A DNA stretch of 64,000 nucleotides. It comes from Sphingomonas ginsengisoli An et al. 2013 (GTDB taxonomy: Bacteria; Pseudomonadota; Alphaproteobacteria; Sphingomonadales; Sphingomonadaceae). Within the stretch, counting starts at the first letter, position 1, and every line of letters starts with the position of its first letter. The stretch spans positions 1,488,001 to 1,552,000 of the forward strand of contig NZ_CP045434.1 in NCBI RefSeq assembly GCF_009363895.1. Direction: 5' to 3'. Shown here piece after piece: positions 8,753 to 17,030 of the stretch. The notes beneath the pieces were generated by a model. That model saw nothing but the letters and a program-made list of their open reading frames with translations, searched no databases and had not been told where the DNA came from. A program made the translations under genes and the position numbers.

Positions 8753-8962
8753 TTAGGACGCGGCGGCCGTGCCGCAGGTCGTTGCGCCGACCGCGGGCGG
8801 ATTGTTGATGCAGGTGGTGGCGCGGCCCATCGCGCCGGCGATCGAGTTACCGAGCGTCACCGCGGCGACGGCGATGCCGGTGCCGACGATGGCGAGGATG
8901 AGCGCATATTCGGCGGCCGAGGCGCCGGCCTCGTCCTTCATCATGGTCAGGAAGGTGTGCAT
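8753..8962 (-). CDS. flp: Flp-family type IVb pilin, first gene of the tad operon
   Basis: 69 residues, with the same prepilin signature as its neighbour (leader ending DEAG, then ASAAEYALILAIVG). Residues 7-48 are identical in the two proteins; they differ in the first few residues and in the C-terminal tail, where both keep two cysteines (TCINN and TTCGT). The gene heads the operon after a ~380-bp upstream region. Tandem duplication of a pilin gene followed by tail divergence is the simplest explanation. Confidence 0.95.
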   Translation of the reverse strand: MHTFLTMMKDEAGASAAEYALILAIVGTGIAVAAVTLGNSIAGAMGRATTCINNPPAVGATTCGTAAAS

Positions 8963-9340
8963 GTTGACTGTCCCCAGATTTCAGCCTGGGCCGCCCACCC
9001 CGGACGCCCAGCTGAAGCTGCCAGGCAGCTTCGGGGACCTGTTCTCGCCAGCACATCAGCGGGACAGTGTTGAACGCACTCCCTTACTGCTCAGCTGTGG
9101 ACAAGTTGAATTATGGTTAACTCCGAGTCAACTATTTCTGTTAACCAGTTCAACGACTTAGAGCAGATAGAACCACTCTGGTATGGTCTTGATTCAAAAC
9201 GGAAATCTGTCCGCGATAGACAGTTAACGGATCGCCGTTTTCCCGCTCTGGGGCAGTCGCTGCGGCACCCTTGCCACACTAATATCCCGATAAATTCAAG
9301 GTTTTGGCCCGGCCAGCGACTCCGTGCGGCCCGAGTCGCG
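8963..9340. promoter_or_regulatory. upstream region of the tad operon, no gene
   Basis: About 380 bp between the first pilin and a DUF2569 gene that ends here (both on the minus strand). The segment 9060-9300 is clearly AT-richer than the flanks, as expected for a promoter region. It has two GTTAAC-containing motifs at 9113-9120 and 9141-9147. I saw no convincing ORF, RNA gene or terminator hairpin. A precise -35/-10 pair could not be fixed by eye. Confidence 0.55.
9113..9120 (-). promoter_or_regulatory. candidate CtrA half-site TTAACCAT
   Basis: On the minus strand this reads TTAACCAT, the half-site recognised by the alphaproteobacterial cell-cycle regulator CtrA, 151 bp upstream of the first pilin ATG. 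A second TTAACCA lies on the plus strand at 9141-9147. Flp pilin genes are CtrA targets in Caulobacter. The match is only 8 bp, so it is suggestive rather than strong. Confidence 0.4.
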
Positions 9341-10114
9341 TCAGTTCGGGAGGCGGTGCCGGAAGGTAATGTTCACGCGCTTGGACAATAATAGATAGGG
9401 CGTCCACAAGGCGACGCTGATCAGCACCTTCGTCACATTGCCGTTGAGCAAGCCGTAGAGCGAGGTCGCGACGTCGGCGGGAAGGTCGCTGCTGTGGCCG
9501 ACCAGCTGCGCGGTCAGTACCTGCATCCCGATGTCGGCGATCCACACTAGCGCGAGCAGGCGCGGGAAGAGCGGCGAGCGCTGCAGCGCGGCGACGAAGA
9601 CGATGGCGTAGAGACTCGGCAGCAAGACGACGTCGAGGCTGAGCATGGAGCGGAGGACGAACAGCCAGTTGGGCACCGGGCCGCCGAAGGCGGGCACCGC
9701 CGCCAGATATTCGGCGGCGCGCATCGGGATGTTGAGGAGCAGGCCGACCAGCAGCGAGACCATGATCCCGCCGCTGCCGTAGAGCGGCTGCTGGCGCGCC
9801 TGCTGCAGCGTCACCCGCCGCCAGTTGCCGACCGACACGAGCGCGAAGTCCTGGCGCGGTTCCCGATCGGCCTCGCCGAACCAGCGCCGGGCGAGCAGCA
9901 TCGACGCCGCCGGCGCGAGGACCATCAACAGATAAGGAAGCAGGCTGGGCAGCGCTGAGCCGGTGAGCGGCATGCTGGTCAGGAGGCGGGCGGCGACGCC
10001 GACGCCGGAGAGGAGGAGCCAGAAGGCGAGGATCCGGCCGAGCCGGGTTTCAAGGGTGATCAGCAAAGCGGCGGAACGCGCCTCGAAGCGTCGAGATAGC
10101 CTGGACCAGATCAT
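9341..10114 (-). CDS. DUF2569-like integral membrane protein
   Basis: 257 residues with about five or six predicted membrane helices (for example LLPYLLMVLAPAASMLLA, MVSLLVGLLLNIPM and VTKVLISVALWTPYLLLSKR). The closing segment, a helix with a Trp/Pro-Tyr followed by SKRVNITFRHRL, matches the end of DUF2569 proteins, whose function is unknown. The N-terminus is basic and cytoplasmic. It follows the ABC/aminopeptidase gene by about 120 bp on the same strand, so a shared transcript is possible but not shown. Confidence 0.6.
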   Translation of the reverse strand: MIWSRLSRRFEARSAALLITLETRLGRILAFWLLLSGVGVAARLLTSMPLTGSALPSLLPYLLMVLAPAASMLLARRWFGEADREPRQDFALVSVGNWRRVTLQQARQQPLYGSGGIMVSLLVGLLLNIPMRAAEYLAAVPAFGGPVPNWLFVLRSMLSLDVVLLPSLYAIVFVAALQRSPLFPRLLALVWIADIGMQVLTAQLVGHSSDLPADVATSLYGLLNGNVTKVLISVALWTPYLLLSKRVNITFRHRLPN

Positions 10115-10235
10115 GCGCGCTCGGTCGCCTTCCTTGCCGTCCGCCCTCCTTGCTCGACTTCTGCTTACCGAACCGTAAACCTTGTCGCGGCCGTGGGTTC
10201 CATGACCTGGCCTTTGGGCGCCCGTCCGCCGCCGG

Positions 10236-13200
10236 CTAGGAGGCGGTAACCTCCTTCACATTGTCGTCCGAATTGCGGTCGATGTAGGTGTTGTACGGGT
10301 CGACCCCGGCGAAGGTCGGCTTGGCCGGCGTGTCGATCGTCACCCGCTGCGTTCCCGAGTGGATCGGCCACGGCTTGATGACGAGGACGTTCGCCGGGGC
10401 GAAGGCGCCGAGCCCCGGCCGCGCGGTGAACAGGCCGACCGTGATTGGCTCGGCCAGCGGGGTCCGCGTCTCCTCGCCCTTGCCGTCGGCATAGTCCTTG
10501 GCGGCGGCGATCGTCAGCGTGGTCCGCCAGCCGCCGGCGATTTTGACCGTCTTCGCGTCGGTCACCTTGAGATCGTAAAGCGTGATCCGGCTGAACAGGT
10601 CGTCGATCAGCTTGAGGTCGGCGGGTGAGCGCGCTTCCTTGCGGAATTCGGCGATCAGATCGAGCGAGCGCGGGTAAGGCGCGCCCTTGAAACGGAAGCT
10701 GGCGAGGAAGCGCGAGAGCGCGCGGTTGACGGCCGCTTCGCCCAGCCTCTCTTGCAGCAGATACATCGCCACCGCGCCCTTGCGGTAGTGGATGTAGCCC
10801 TGGTTCTCGACCCGCTCGAGCGGGACTTCCTCGACCACCTCGCCCTTACGGTTGGAGAGGTAGTTGTCGAGTTCGTACTTGAGGAAGCGGCGGATCTTGT
10901 CGGGTCCGTAGAGCCGCTTCATCACCATCAGCGCCGAATATTGGGCGAGCGTCTCGGTCGTCATGGTGGCGCCCTGCATGTCGGCGCCGGTTTCCTGGTG
11001 GGCCCAGTACTGGTGCGCCATCTCGTGCGCGACGACGTAGCTGGTGAAGTCGATCTTGGTCGGATCGCTGGTGTTGGCGTTGAAGCCGATCGTCTCCGAG
11101 TAAGGCATCGTTCCGGCAAAAGCCTGGGCGAAGCTCTGGTAGCCGGGGAATTCGATGATCCGGGCATAGTCGAACTGGTACGGCCCGAATTGCGAGCGGT
11201 AATAGTCGAGTGCCTGCCCCATCGCGTTCAGCATTCGCGCGACATTCTTGTCGTGGCCCGGATGGTAATAGACCTCGAGGTTGATGCCGTTGTGACGCTC
11301 CCGCGCGACGGCATAGTCGGCCGACTGGATCGAGAAGAAATTTTGGATTGGCGCTGTGGTGACAAAGCGCGCGGTGCGGCGGCCGTTGGCGACGGTGTCG
11401 GAGACGCGCGAGCCCGGCGCGACCGGCACCTGGTCGGCGGCGGTGCTGAAGCTGATATCCGAGGTGACCCAGTCGGTCCCGATATAGTTGCGGCCGGTCG
11501 CCGAGAGGTCCTCGAGCTTGGCCGGGCGAAGCTCGGGCGGCAGACCCTGGCGGCGGCGCTTGGCGCGGTCGGTGAGCAGGCCCTGGCGTCCCATGCCGAT
11601 GATCGGCGCGACGTCGAAATTGTTCACGAAGGTGCCGTTCTCGATCACGTCGGTCGCCGGCGTCGCTGCGCGGAAGCCACGCCGCCAGATCTGCGTCTGG
11701 AAGTCGAGGGTGGTGGTCGCGCCGGGCGCCAGCGGGGTCGCGAAACGATAGATGCGGTAGGCGAAGCGCGGATCGTTGGAGACGAGCTCGGCCCCCGCCA
11801 GCTTGAGCTGCTGGACGTCGAGGTCGCGATCGCCGAAGCGGATGTGGACCTGGGCCAACGGTCGTCCGGTCTTGTTGACGAGATCGTAGCGGCCGCGGAC
11901 CAGCAGCCGCCGCTCGTTCGGATAGAGCGCGACCGCCATCTGCACATGGGTCACGATCGGCTGGGGCAGACGTTCGTACTTGAGATACTTGCGCTCGAAG
12001 GCGGCGCTTTCGGCCTCGACGTCGTCGGAAGTCTGGTAGCGGTTGAGCTGCTTGATGTTGTGATAGGCGTAGACGCCGGTGCCGGCCATCAGGACCGCCG
12101 CCACCGCGGCGATCGACAGCGGCATCCGCGCCGATGGGCGCCTGAGCCGGGCCAGCCGCACCTTGAGACCGATGTCGGTGCCGCGCGGCCAGAGGATGTG
12201 GGCGAAAGCGACGAGGAGGAGCGCGAACAGCAGCCAATAGAATTGGAAGACCGCCGCGCCCTTCCAGAAGCTGCCGGCGCCGACGAAGTCGCTGAGCGGG
12301 ACCGACGGACTCTGGCCGTAATTATAGAGCGGGTTGCCGTAGCCCATGTTCGACAGGAAGATGCCGCCGACGAACCAGACGAACAGCACGCCCCAGCCGA
12401 CATATTTGTTGGGGCTGAGCACCTGGACGACCACCGCGAGGATGGCGATCAGCAGCCCGTCGATCGCGGCCGGGATGATGAACCAGCCGAGGTAGGCGGC
12501 AAGGCCGAAGTCGTGGCTGCCTTCGACCAATTGGTAGAACATGCCGGTCGCCATCGCCGCGAGATTGACCACCAGCAGCACGACGAAGATCGCGAGCACC
12601 TTGGGGATGGTCATCACCCAGCTCGGCACCGCGGTGGAATCGATCAGCTCGTTGAGCTTGCGGTCGCGCTCGCGCCAGACGAGCTCGCCGCCATAAAAAG
12701 CAGCGATCATCAGCAGCACGATCGCAAAGCCGTTGCGGACGTTGCCGATCACGCCGGCGAGGGTCGGATATTCGCTGGTGCCGTAGGTCGAGCGCCCGAG
12801 CCACAGCGCGGCGGCGGTCTGAACCACTGCGAACAGCGCGAGCACGAGCAGGCCGGGACTGGTCAGCACCTGGCGGACCTCGATGCGGAGCCGGCTGACG
12901 AATTGCACGGCGCGCGAGGGCACGAGGTCGCGCGCGACGATCGCGCTGCCGCCGTCATCCGGGATCACCGCTGCCGCCGCTACCTCTCGCGCTTTCCGCC
13001 GCGCAAGCTTGCGCAGCCGGCGCTTTGAGGGAGCGCGCTCGGTCATCGAGAAGCGCCACACGGTGATGCCGAGGAAGACGAGCCCGAGGGCGATCGCCCA
13101 CGCCCGGTTGAAGGCGATGTTCCCCGAGAGGTCGAGCAGCCGGCTGTTGAGCTCGCTCTGGGTCCAATAGCGCTGCGCCTGCGACAGCGCGCCGATACCG

Positions 13201-13832
13201 ATCGGCTCGAACTTCGCGAAGGTCTCGCGATATTCGATCTTCTGGCCGACGACGTTGACGGTCACCAGATAGCCCATCACCAGCAGCACAGCGCCGATGT
13301 AGGCGGCGAGCATTGAGCGCAGGTTGGTCGCCAGCGCGAACAGCAGCGCGCTGATGAGGAAGATGTTCGGGATGCCGAACAGCACGAAATTCCACGCGTA
13401 ATAGGACAGGCGCTGCGGCCCGACCGTCTCGGGATCGACCCACGGCATGGTCGAGCCGACCGCCATGCCCAGCGGCAAGGCGAGGTAGCCGAGCCAGGCG
13501 ATAATCAGTCCGCCAATGAAGCGGCCGAGCACGATCTGGGTCCGCGTGACGGGGGTCGCGCGGATGATCGGCGCGAAGCCGCTGGCATCGTCGCGGACGA
13601 TCGCATTGGCGACGAAGGCAGTGACGACGAAGATGTAGAACAGGCTCAGGATCGCGGTCGCGGTGGCGATCGCCGAGGGCGCATTCTCGTGCACCCCGCC
13701 GGGCGTGCCGAGGCGGACATTCTCGCTCGCCGTGATGCCGAAGCCGATCAGGAAGAACAAAGCGATCGCCACCCAGAACACCGGGTTCTTGAGCTGGTAG
13801 CGGACTTCGAAGCGGAGGATCCCCCAAGTCAT
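10236..13832 (-). CDS. ABC-2 type permease fused to an M1-family aminopeptidase domain
   Basis: 1198 residues. The first ~570 form a membrane unit of about twelve helices in two sets, opening with VRYQLKNPVFWVAIALFFLI and resembling ABC-2 permeases. After a further helix the protein continues as an M1 gluzincin: the zinc motif HEMAH begins at His936, with the expected downstream Glu in TTETLAQYSAL. The usual GAMEN exopeptidase motif is replaced by GTMPYSE. The peptidase part should face the periplasm. The gene lies 12 bp after the ABC ATPase gene and will be its membrane partner. Such fusions are a known family in Bacteroidetes and Proteobacteria; the substrate is unknown. Confidence 0.9.
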   Translation of the reverse strand: MTWGILRFEVRYQLKNPVFWVAIALFFLIGFGITASENVRLGTPGGVHENAPSAIATATAILSLFYIFVVTAFVANAIVRDDASGFAPIIRATPVTRTQIVLGRFIGGLIIAWLGYLALPLGMAVGSTMPWVDPETVGPQRLSYYAWNFVLFGIPNIFLISALLFALATNLRSMLAAYIGAVLLVMGYLVTVNVVGQKIEYRETFAKFEPIGIGALSQAQRYWTQSELNSRLLDLSGNIAFNRAWAIALGLVFLGITVWRFSMTERAPSKRRLRKLARRKAREVAAAAVIPDDGGSAIVARDLVPSRAVQFVSRLRIEVRQVLTSPGLLVLALFAVVQTAAALWLGRSTYGTSEYPTLAGVIGNVRNGFAIVLLMIAAFYGGELVWRERDRKLNELIDSTAVPSWVMTIPKVLAIFVVLLVVNLAAMATGMFYQLVEGSHDFGLAAYLGWFIIPAAIDGLLIAILAVVVQVLSPNKYVGWGVLFVWFVGGIFLSNMGYGNPLYNYGQSPSVPLSDFVGAGSFWKGAAVFQFYWLLFALLLVAFAHILWPRGTDIGLKVRLARLRRPSARMPLSIAAVAAVLMAGTGVYAYHNIKQLNRYQTSDDVEAESAAFERKYLKYERLPQPIVTHVQMAVALYPNERRLLVRGRYDLVNKTGRPLAQVHIRFGDRDLDVQQLKLAGAELVSNDPRFAYRIYRFATPLAPGATTTLDFQTQIWRRGFRAATPATDVIENGTFVNNFDVAPIIGMGRQGLLTDRAKRRRQGLPPELRPAKLEDLSATGRNYIGTDWVTSDISFSTAADQVPVAPGSRVSDTVANGRRTARFVTTAPIQNFFSIQSADYAVARERHNGINLEVYYHPGHDKNVARMLNAMGQALDYYRSQFGPYQFDYARIIEFPGYQSFAQAFAGTMPYSETIGFNANTSDPTKIDFTSYVVAHEMAHQYWAHQETGADMQGATMTTETLAQYSALMVMKRLYGPDKIRRFLKYELDNYLSNRKGEVVEEVPLERVENQGYIHYRKGAVAMYLLQERLGEAAVNRALSRFLASFRFKGAPYPRSLDLIAEFRKEARSPADLKLIDDLFSRITLYDLKVTDAKTVKIAGGWRTTLTIAAAKDYADGKGEETRTPLAEPITVGLFTARPGLGAFAPANVLVIKPWPIHSGTQRVTIDTPAKPTFAGVDPYNTYIDRNSDDNVKEVTAS

Positions 13833-13844
13833 TTTTGCGCTTCC

Positions 13845-14720
13845 TCAAGCCGCTCGGCGGAGCGTGGAGAGCGTCGAGAAATAGACGTCCTCCAGCCCGC
13901 CCTCGACCGGCTCGAAGCCGTCGGGCTGTTTGTCCGCCAGCACGTGGATAATCGTGTTGCCGGCGAACAAGCGGGTCGAGATGACTTCGTGGGTGGCCTG
14001 ATTGAAGGCGACTTCGGCCGGCTTGACCACCTTCTTCCACACCTTGCCACGGGTCGAGGCGATCAGGTCGGCGGGCGGGCCCTCGAGCTGGACGCGGCCG
14101 TCGGCGAGCACCGCCATGCGCGGGCAGAGGTCGGCGACGTCGTCGACGATGTGGGTGGAGAGGATGATGACGACCTTGTCGCCGATCCCGGCGAGTAGGT
14201 TGAGGAAGCGGTTGCGCTCCTCGGGGTCGAGGCCGGCGGTCGGCTCGTCAACGATGATGAGTTCGGGATTGCCGATCAGCGCCTGGGCGATGCCGAAGCG
14301 CTGGCGCATGCCGCCCGAGAAGCCGGCGATGGCCTTGTCGCGGACGGCCCACAGATTGGTCTGGTTGAGCAGGGTCTCGACCACCGCCTTGCGCTCACCC
14401 TTGCCGGTGATGCCCTTGAGCACCGCCATCTGGTCGAGCATCGCGTAGGCCGACACCCGCGGGTAGACGCCGAAGTCCTGCGGCAGATAGCCGAGCGTGC
14501 GGCGCAGCCGCTCGGGCTCGGCGAGGACATCGATGTCGCCGAAGCGGATCTGACCCTCGGTCGGCGCCTGCAGGCTGGCGATGGTCCGCATCAGGGTCGA
14601 CTTACCCGCGCCATTGGGGCCGAGCAGCCCGTACATCCCGCGTGGAATCGACAGGTTCACGTCGTCGAGCGCCCGGGTTCCGTTGGCGTAGACGTGGCTC
14701 AGACCAGTGATTTCGAGCAT
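13845..14720 (-). CDS. ABC transporter ATP-binding protein
   Basis: 291 residues. Walker A is GPNGAGKST, the signature is FSGGMRQR, Walker B is LIIVDEPTAGLDPEER, and the switch His is in VIILSTHIVDDVADL, so the ATPase is complete. The C-terminal ~70 residues (KVWKKVVKPAEVAF onward) form the small accessory domain seen in ABC-2 exporters of the NatA/CcmA type. It is the first gene of a two-gene unit with the permease/aminopeptidase fusion. Its start faces the S45 hydrolase gene across 150 bp, which must hold both promoters. Confidence 0.93.
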   Translation of the reverse strand: MLEITGLSHVYANGTRALDDVNLSIPRGMYGLLGPNGAGKSTLMRTIASLQAPTEGQIRFGDIDVLAEPERLRRTLGYLPQDFGVYPRVSAYAMLDQMAVLKGITGKGERKAVVETLLNQTNLWAVRDKAIAGFSGGMRQRFGIAQALIGNPELIIVDEPTAGLDPEERNRFLNLLAGIGDKVVIILSTHIVDDVADLCPRMAVLADGRVQLEGPPADLIASTRGKVWKKVVKPAEVAFNQATHEVISTRLFAGNTIIHVLADKQPDGFEPVEGGLEDVYFSTLSTLRRAA

Positions 14721-14870
14721 TCACCCCACCTGCTGCAAAAGCTGACGGCGCGAGACTGCCCGATTTTCGCGGCCGCGCCACTGCCGTTCGACGGTCCGAC
14801 GAACGAAATGGCGAACGGGCGAGCGGCGGGAAGCCTTGCGCCGGGCGGAACGACCGCGCAGCATCGGCTG

Positions 14871-17030
14871 ATGCCCACCCTCCCCCGCCCCGCCGCCTTG
14901 CTGTTGCTCTTGCTGACCGCGGCGGCGTCGCCGGGCGAGGTCCGGCAGTGGCGCAGCGAAGCGGCCCGCGTGTCGATCGTCCGCGACGACTGGGGCATCG
15001 CGCACATCCACGGCAAAAGCGACGCCGACGCGGTGTTCGGCATGATCTACGCGCAGGCCGAGGACGATTTCCCGCGGATCGAAGCCAACTATCTGACCGC
15101 GCTCGGGCGCACCGCCGAGGCCGAGGGCGAGGGTGCGATCTGGCAGGATCTGCGCGCGCGGCTGTATGTCAGCGAGCCCGAGCTCAAGGCGCATTATGCC
15201 GCCAGCCCGGCGTGGCTCAAGCGGCTGATGGATGCCTGGGCGGATGGGCTCAATTTCTACCTTGCCACCCACCCCCAGGTGAAGCCGCGCGTGCTCACCC
15301 GCTTCGAGCCGTGGATGGCGCTGAGCTTCACCGAAGGCAGCATCGGCGGCGATATCGAGCGCATCGACTTGAAGGCGCTCGCCGCTTTCTACGGCGGCCC
15401 GGCGATCCGGGTCGCGGCGCGGGCGCCCGACACCGAGCCGCGCGGCTCGAACGGGATCGCCATCGCGCCGAAGCTGACCAGCGACGGCGGCACGCTGCTG
15501 CTGATCAATCCCCACACCAGCTTCTATTTCCGCGCCGAGCAGCAGGTCTCGAGCGACGAGGGCCTCGATGCCTATGGCGCGGCGACCTGGGGGCAGTTCT
15601 TCATCTACCAAGGGTGGAACCGTCACGCCGGGTGGATGCACACGTCGAGCGGCGTCGATAACGTCGACCAGTTCGCCTACCGGATCAAGCGCGGGCCGGG
15701 TGGCCCCTGCTATGTCTACGGCACCGCCTGCCGACCGCTCGGCAAGCGCGCGATCACGCTACGTTATCGCACTGCCGACGGCCGCCTTGCCACGCGCCAG
15801 TTCACCGCGCTTATGACCCACCGCGGTCCGATCGTGCGCGAATTGGACGGGCGCTATGTCGCCTTCGCGATGATGGATCGCCCGGTCGCGGCACTGCAGC
15901 AGAGCTTCCTGCGCACCAGGGCGACCGACCTCGCGAGCTTCATGCAGGTAGCGCAACTGCGCGCCAACAGCAGCAACAATACTGTGTTCGCCGACGACAA
16001 GGGCGAGATCGCATTACTCGCGCCACAGTTCATGCCGGTGCGCGATTCCAAGGTCGACTACACCAGCGACCGGATCGACGGGAGCGACCCCGCGACCGAC
16101 TGGCGCGGGCTGCATGCGGTCGCGGCGCTGCCCAACACGCTCAACCCGCGTGGCGGCTGGGTCTTCAATTCGAACGACTGGCTCTATTCGGCGGCGGGGC
16201 CGGATTCGCTCAAGCCTGCGAACTATCCGCCCTACCTCGACACGGCCGGGGAGAGTTACAGGACGATCCACGCGACGCGGCTGCTGTCGGCGCCGGGACG
16301 GTGGAGTCTCGATCGGCTGCAGGCGGCTGCCTATGACAGCGCGCAGCCGTCGTTCGAGGTGCTGGTGCCGCTGCTCGTCAGCGCCTGGCAAGCGCTTCCC
16401 GCAGGTGCACAGCGCTCACGATTGGCCGAACCGGTGGCCGCGCTCGCGGCGTGGGACAAGCGGTGGGGAACGGGCCCGATCCCGAACACGGTCGCGCAAT
16501 ATTGGGGTGACGAATTGACCAAGGCGGCGGTTGCGCGGACGTGGGGCGATCATCGCAACTTCTTCCGCCACCTCGAGGCGTTGCCGCCGGCGGACAAGTT
16601 GGCAGCGCTCGAACGCGGGCTGGCTCGACTCCAGCGTGACTTCGGCGGCTGGCGCGTGCCGTGGGGCGAGGTCAATCGCTTCCAGCGCATCTCGAGCGCG
16701 ATCGACTCACCGTTCGACGACCAGGCGCCGAGCATCCCGGTCGGCTTCACCTCGAACAAGTGGGGCTCGCTCGCTTCGTTCGGCGCGGCGCCGAAGAGCA
16801 CGAAGCGGTGGTACGGCACCAACGGCAACAGCTTCGTCGCGGTGGTCGAGTTCACGCCACAGGGTCCGCGCGCGCGCGCCGTGTCGGCCGGCGGCGAGAG
16901 CGGGCAGCCGGGATCGCCGCATTTCGCCGACCAGGCCGCGCGCTATGCCGCCGGTGCGCTGCGTCCGGTCTATTTCACCCCGGCCGACCTCGCGGCCCAC
17001 GTCGAGCGGCGCTACCGCCCGGGCGACTGA
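14871..17030 (+). CDS. penicillin-acylase family (S45) N-terminal nucleophile hydrolase, exported
   Basis: 719 residues from the ATG at 14871, chosen because it gives a signal peptide (PRPAALLLLLLTAAASPGEV); the frame is open further upstream without a better start. The Ntn-hydrolase organisation is visible: alpha part with IVRDDWGIAHIHGKSDADA, then RGSNGIAIAP, where Ser193 should be the autoprocessed nucleophile. The beta part has LLINPHTSFYF and a second half with NTVFADDKGEIALL. The family cleaves amides such as penicillins, acyl-homoserine lactones and cyclic lipopeptides; the closest types are AHL or aculeacin-type acylases. Its last 19 bp overlap the end of the convergent amidohydrolase gene. 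Confidence 0.9.
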   Translation: MPTLPRPAALLLLLLTAAASPGEVRQWRSEAARVSIVRDDWGIAHIHGKSDADAVFGMIYAQAEDDFPRIEANYLTALGRTAEAEGEGAIWQDLRARLYVSEPELKAHYAASPAWLKRLMDAWADGLNFYLATHPQVKPRVLTRFEPWMALSFTEGSIGGDIERIDLKALAAFYGGPAIRVAARAPDTEPRGSNGIAIAPKLTSDGGTLLLINPHTSFYFRAEQQVSSDEGLDAYGAATWGQFFIYQGWNRHAGWMHTSSGVDNVDQFAYRIKRGPGGPCYVYGTACRPLGKRAITLRYRTADGRLATRQFTALMTHRGPIVRELDGRYVAFAMMDRPVAALQQSFLRTRATDLASFMQVAQLRANSSNNTVFADDKGEIALLAPQFMPVRDSKVDYTSDRIDGSDPATDWRGLHAVAALPNTLNPRGGWVFNSNDWLYSAAGPDSLKPANYPPYLDTAGESYRTIHATRLLSAPGRWSLDRLQAAAYDSAQPSFEVLVPLLVSAWQALPAGAQRSRLAEPVAALAAWDKRWGTGPIPNTVAQYWGDELTKAAVARTWGDHRNFFRHLEALPPADKLAALERGLARLQRDFGGWRVPWGEVNRFQRISSAIDSPFDDQAPSIPVGFTSNKWGSLASFGAAPKSTKRWYGTNGNSFVAVVEFTPQGPRARAVSAGGESGQPGSPHFADQAARYAAGALRPVYFTPADLAAHVERRYRPGD

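Noticed and set aside
10752..13028. 758-codon plus-strand frame antisense to the ABC/aminopeptidase gene
   Set aside because: Low-complexity His/Arg/Asp/Val-rich shadow of a real gene; no start signal or domain.
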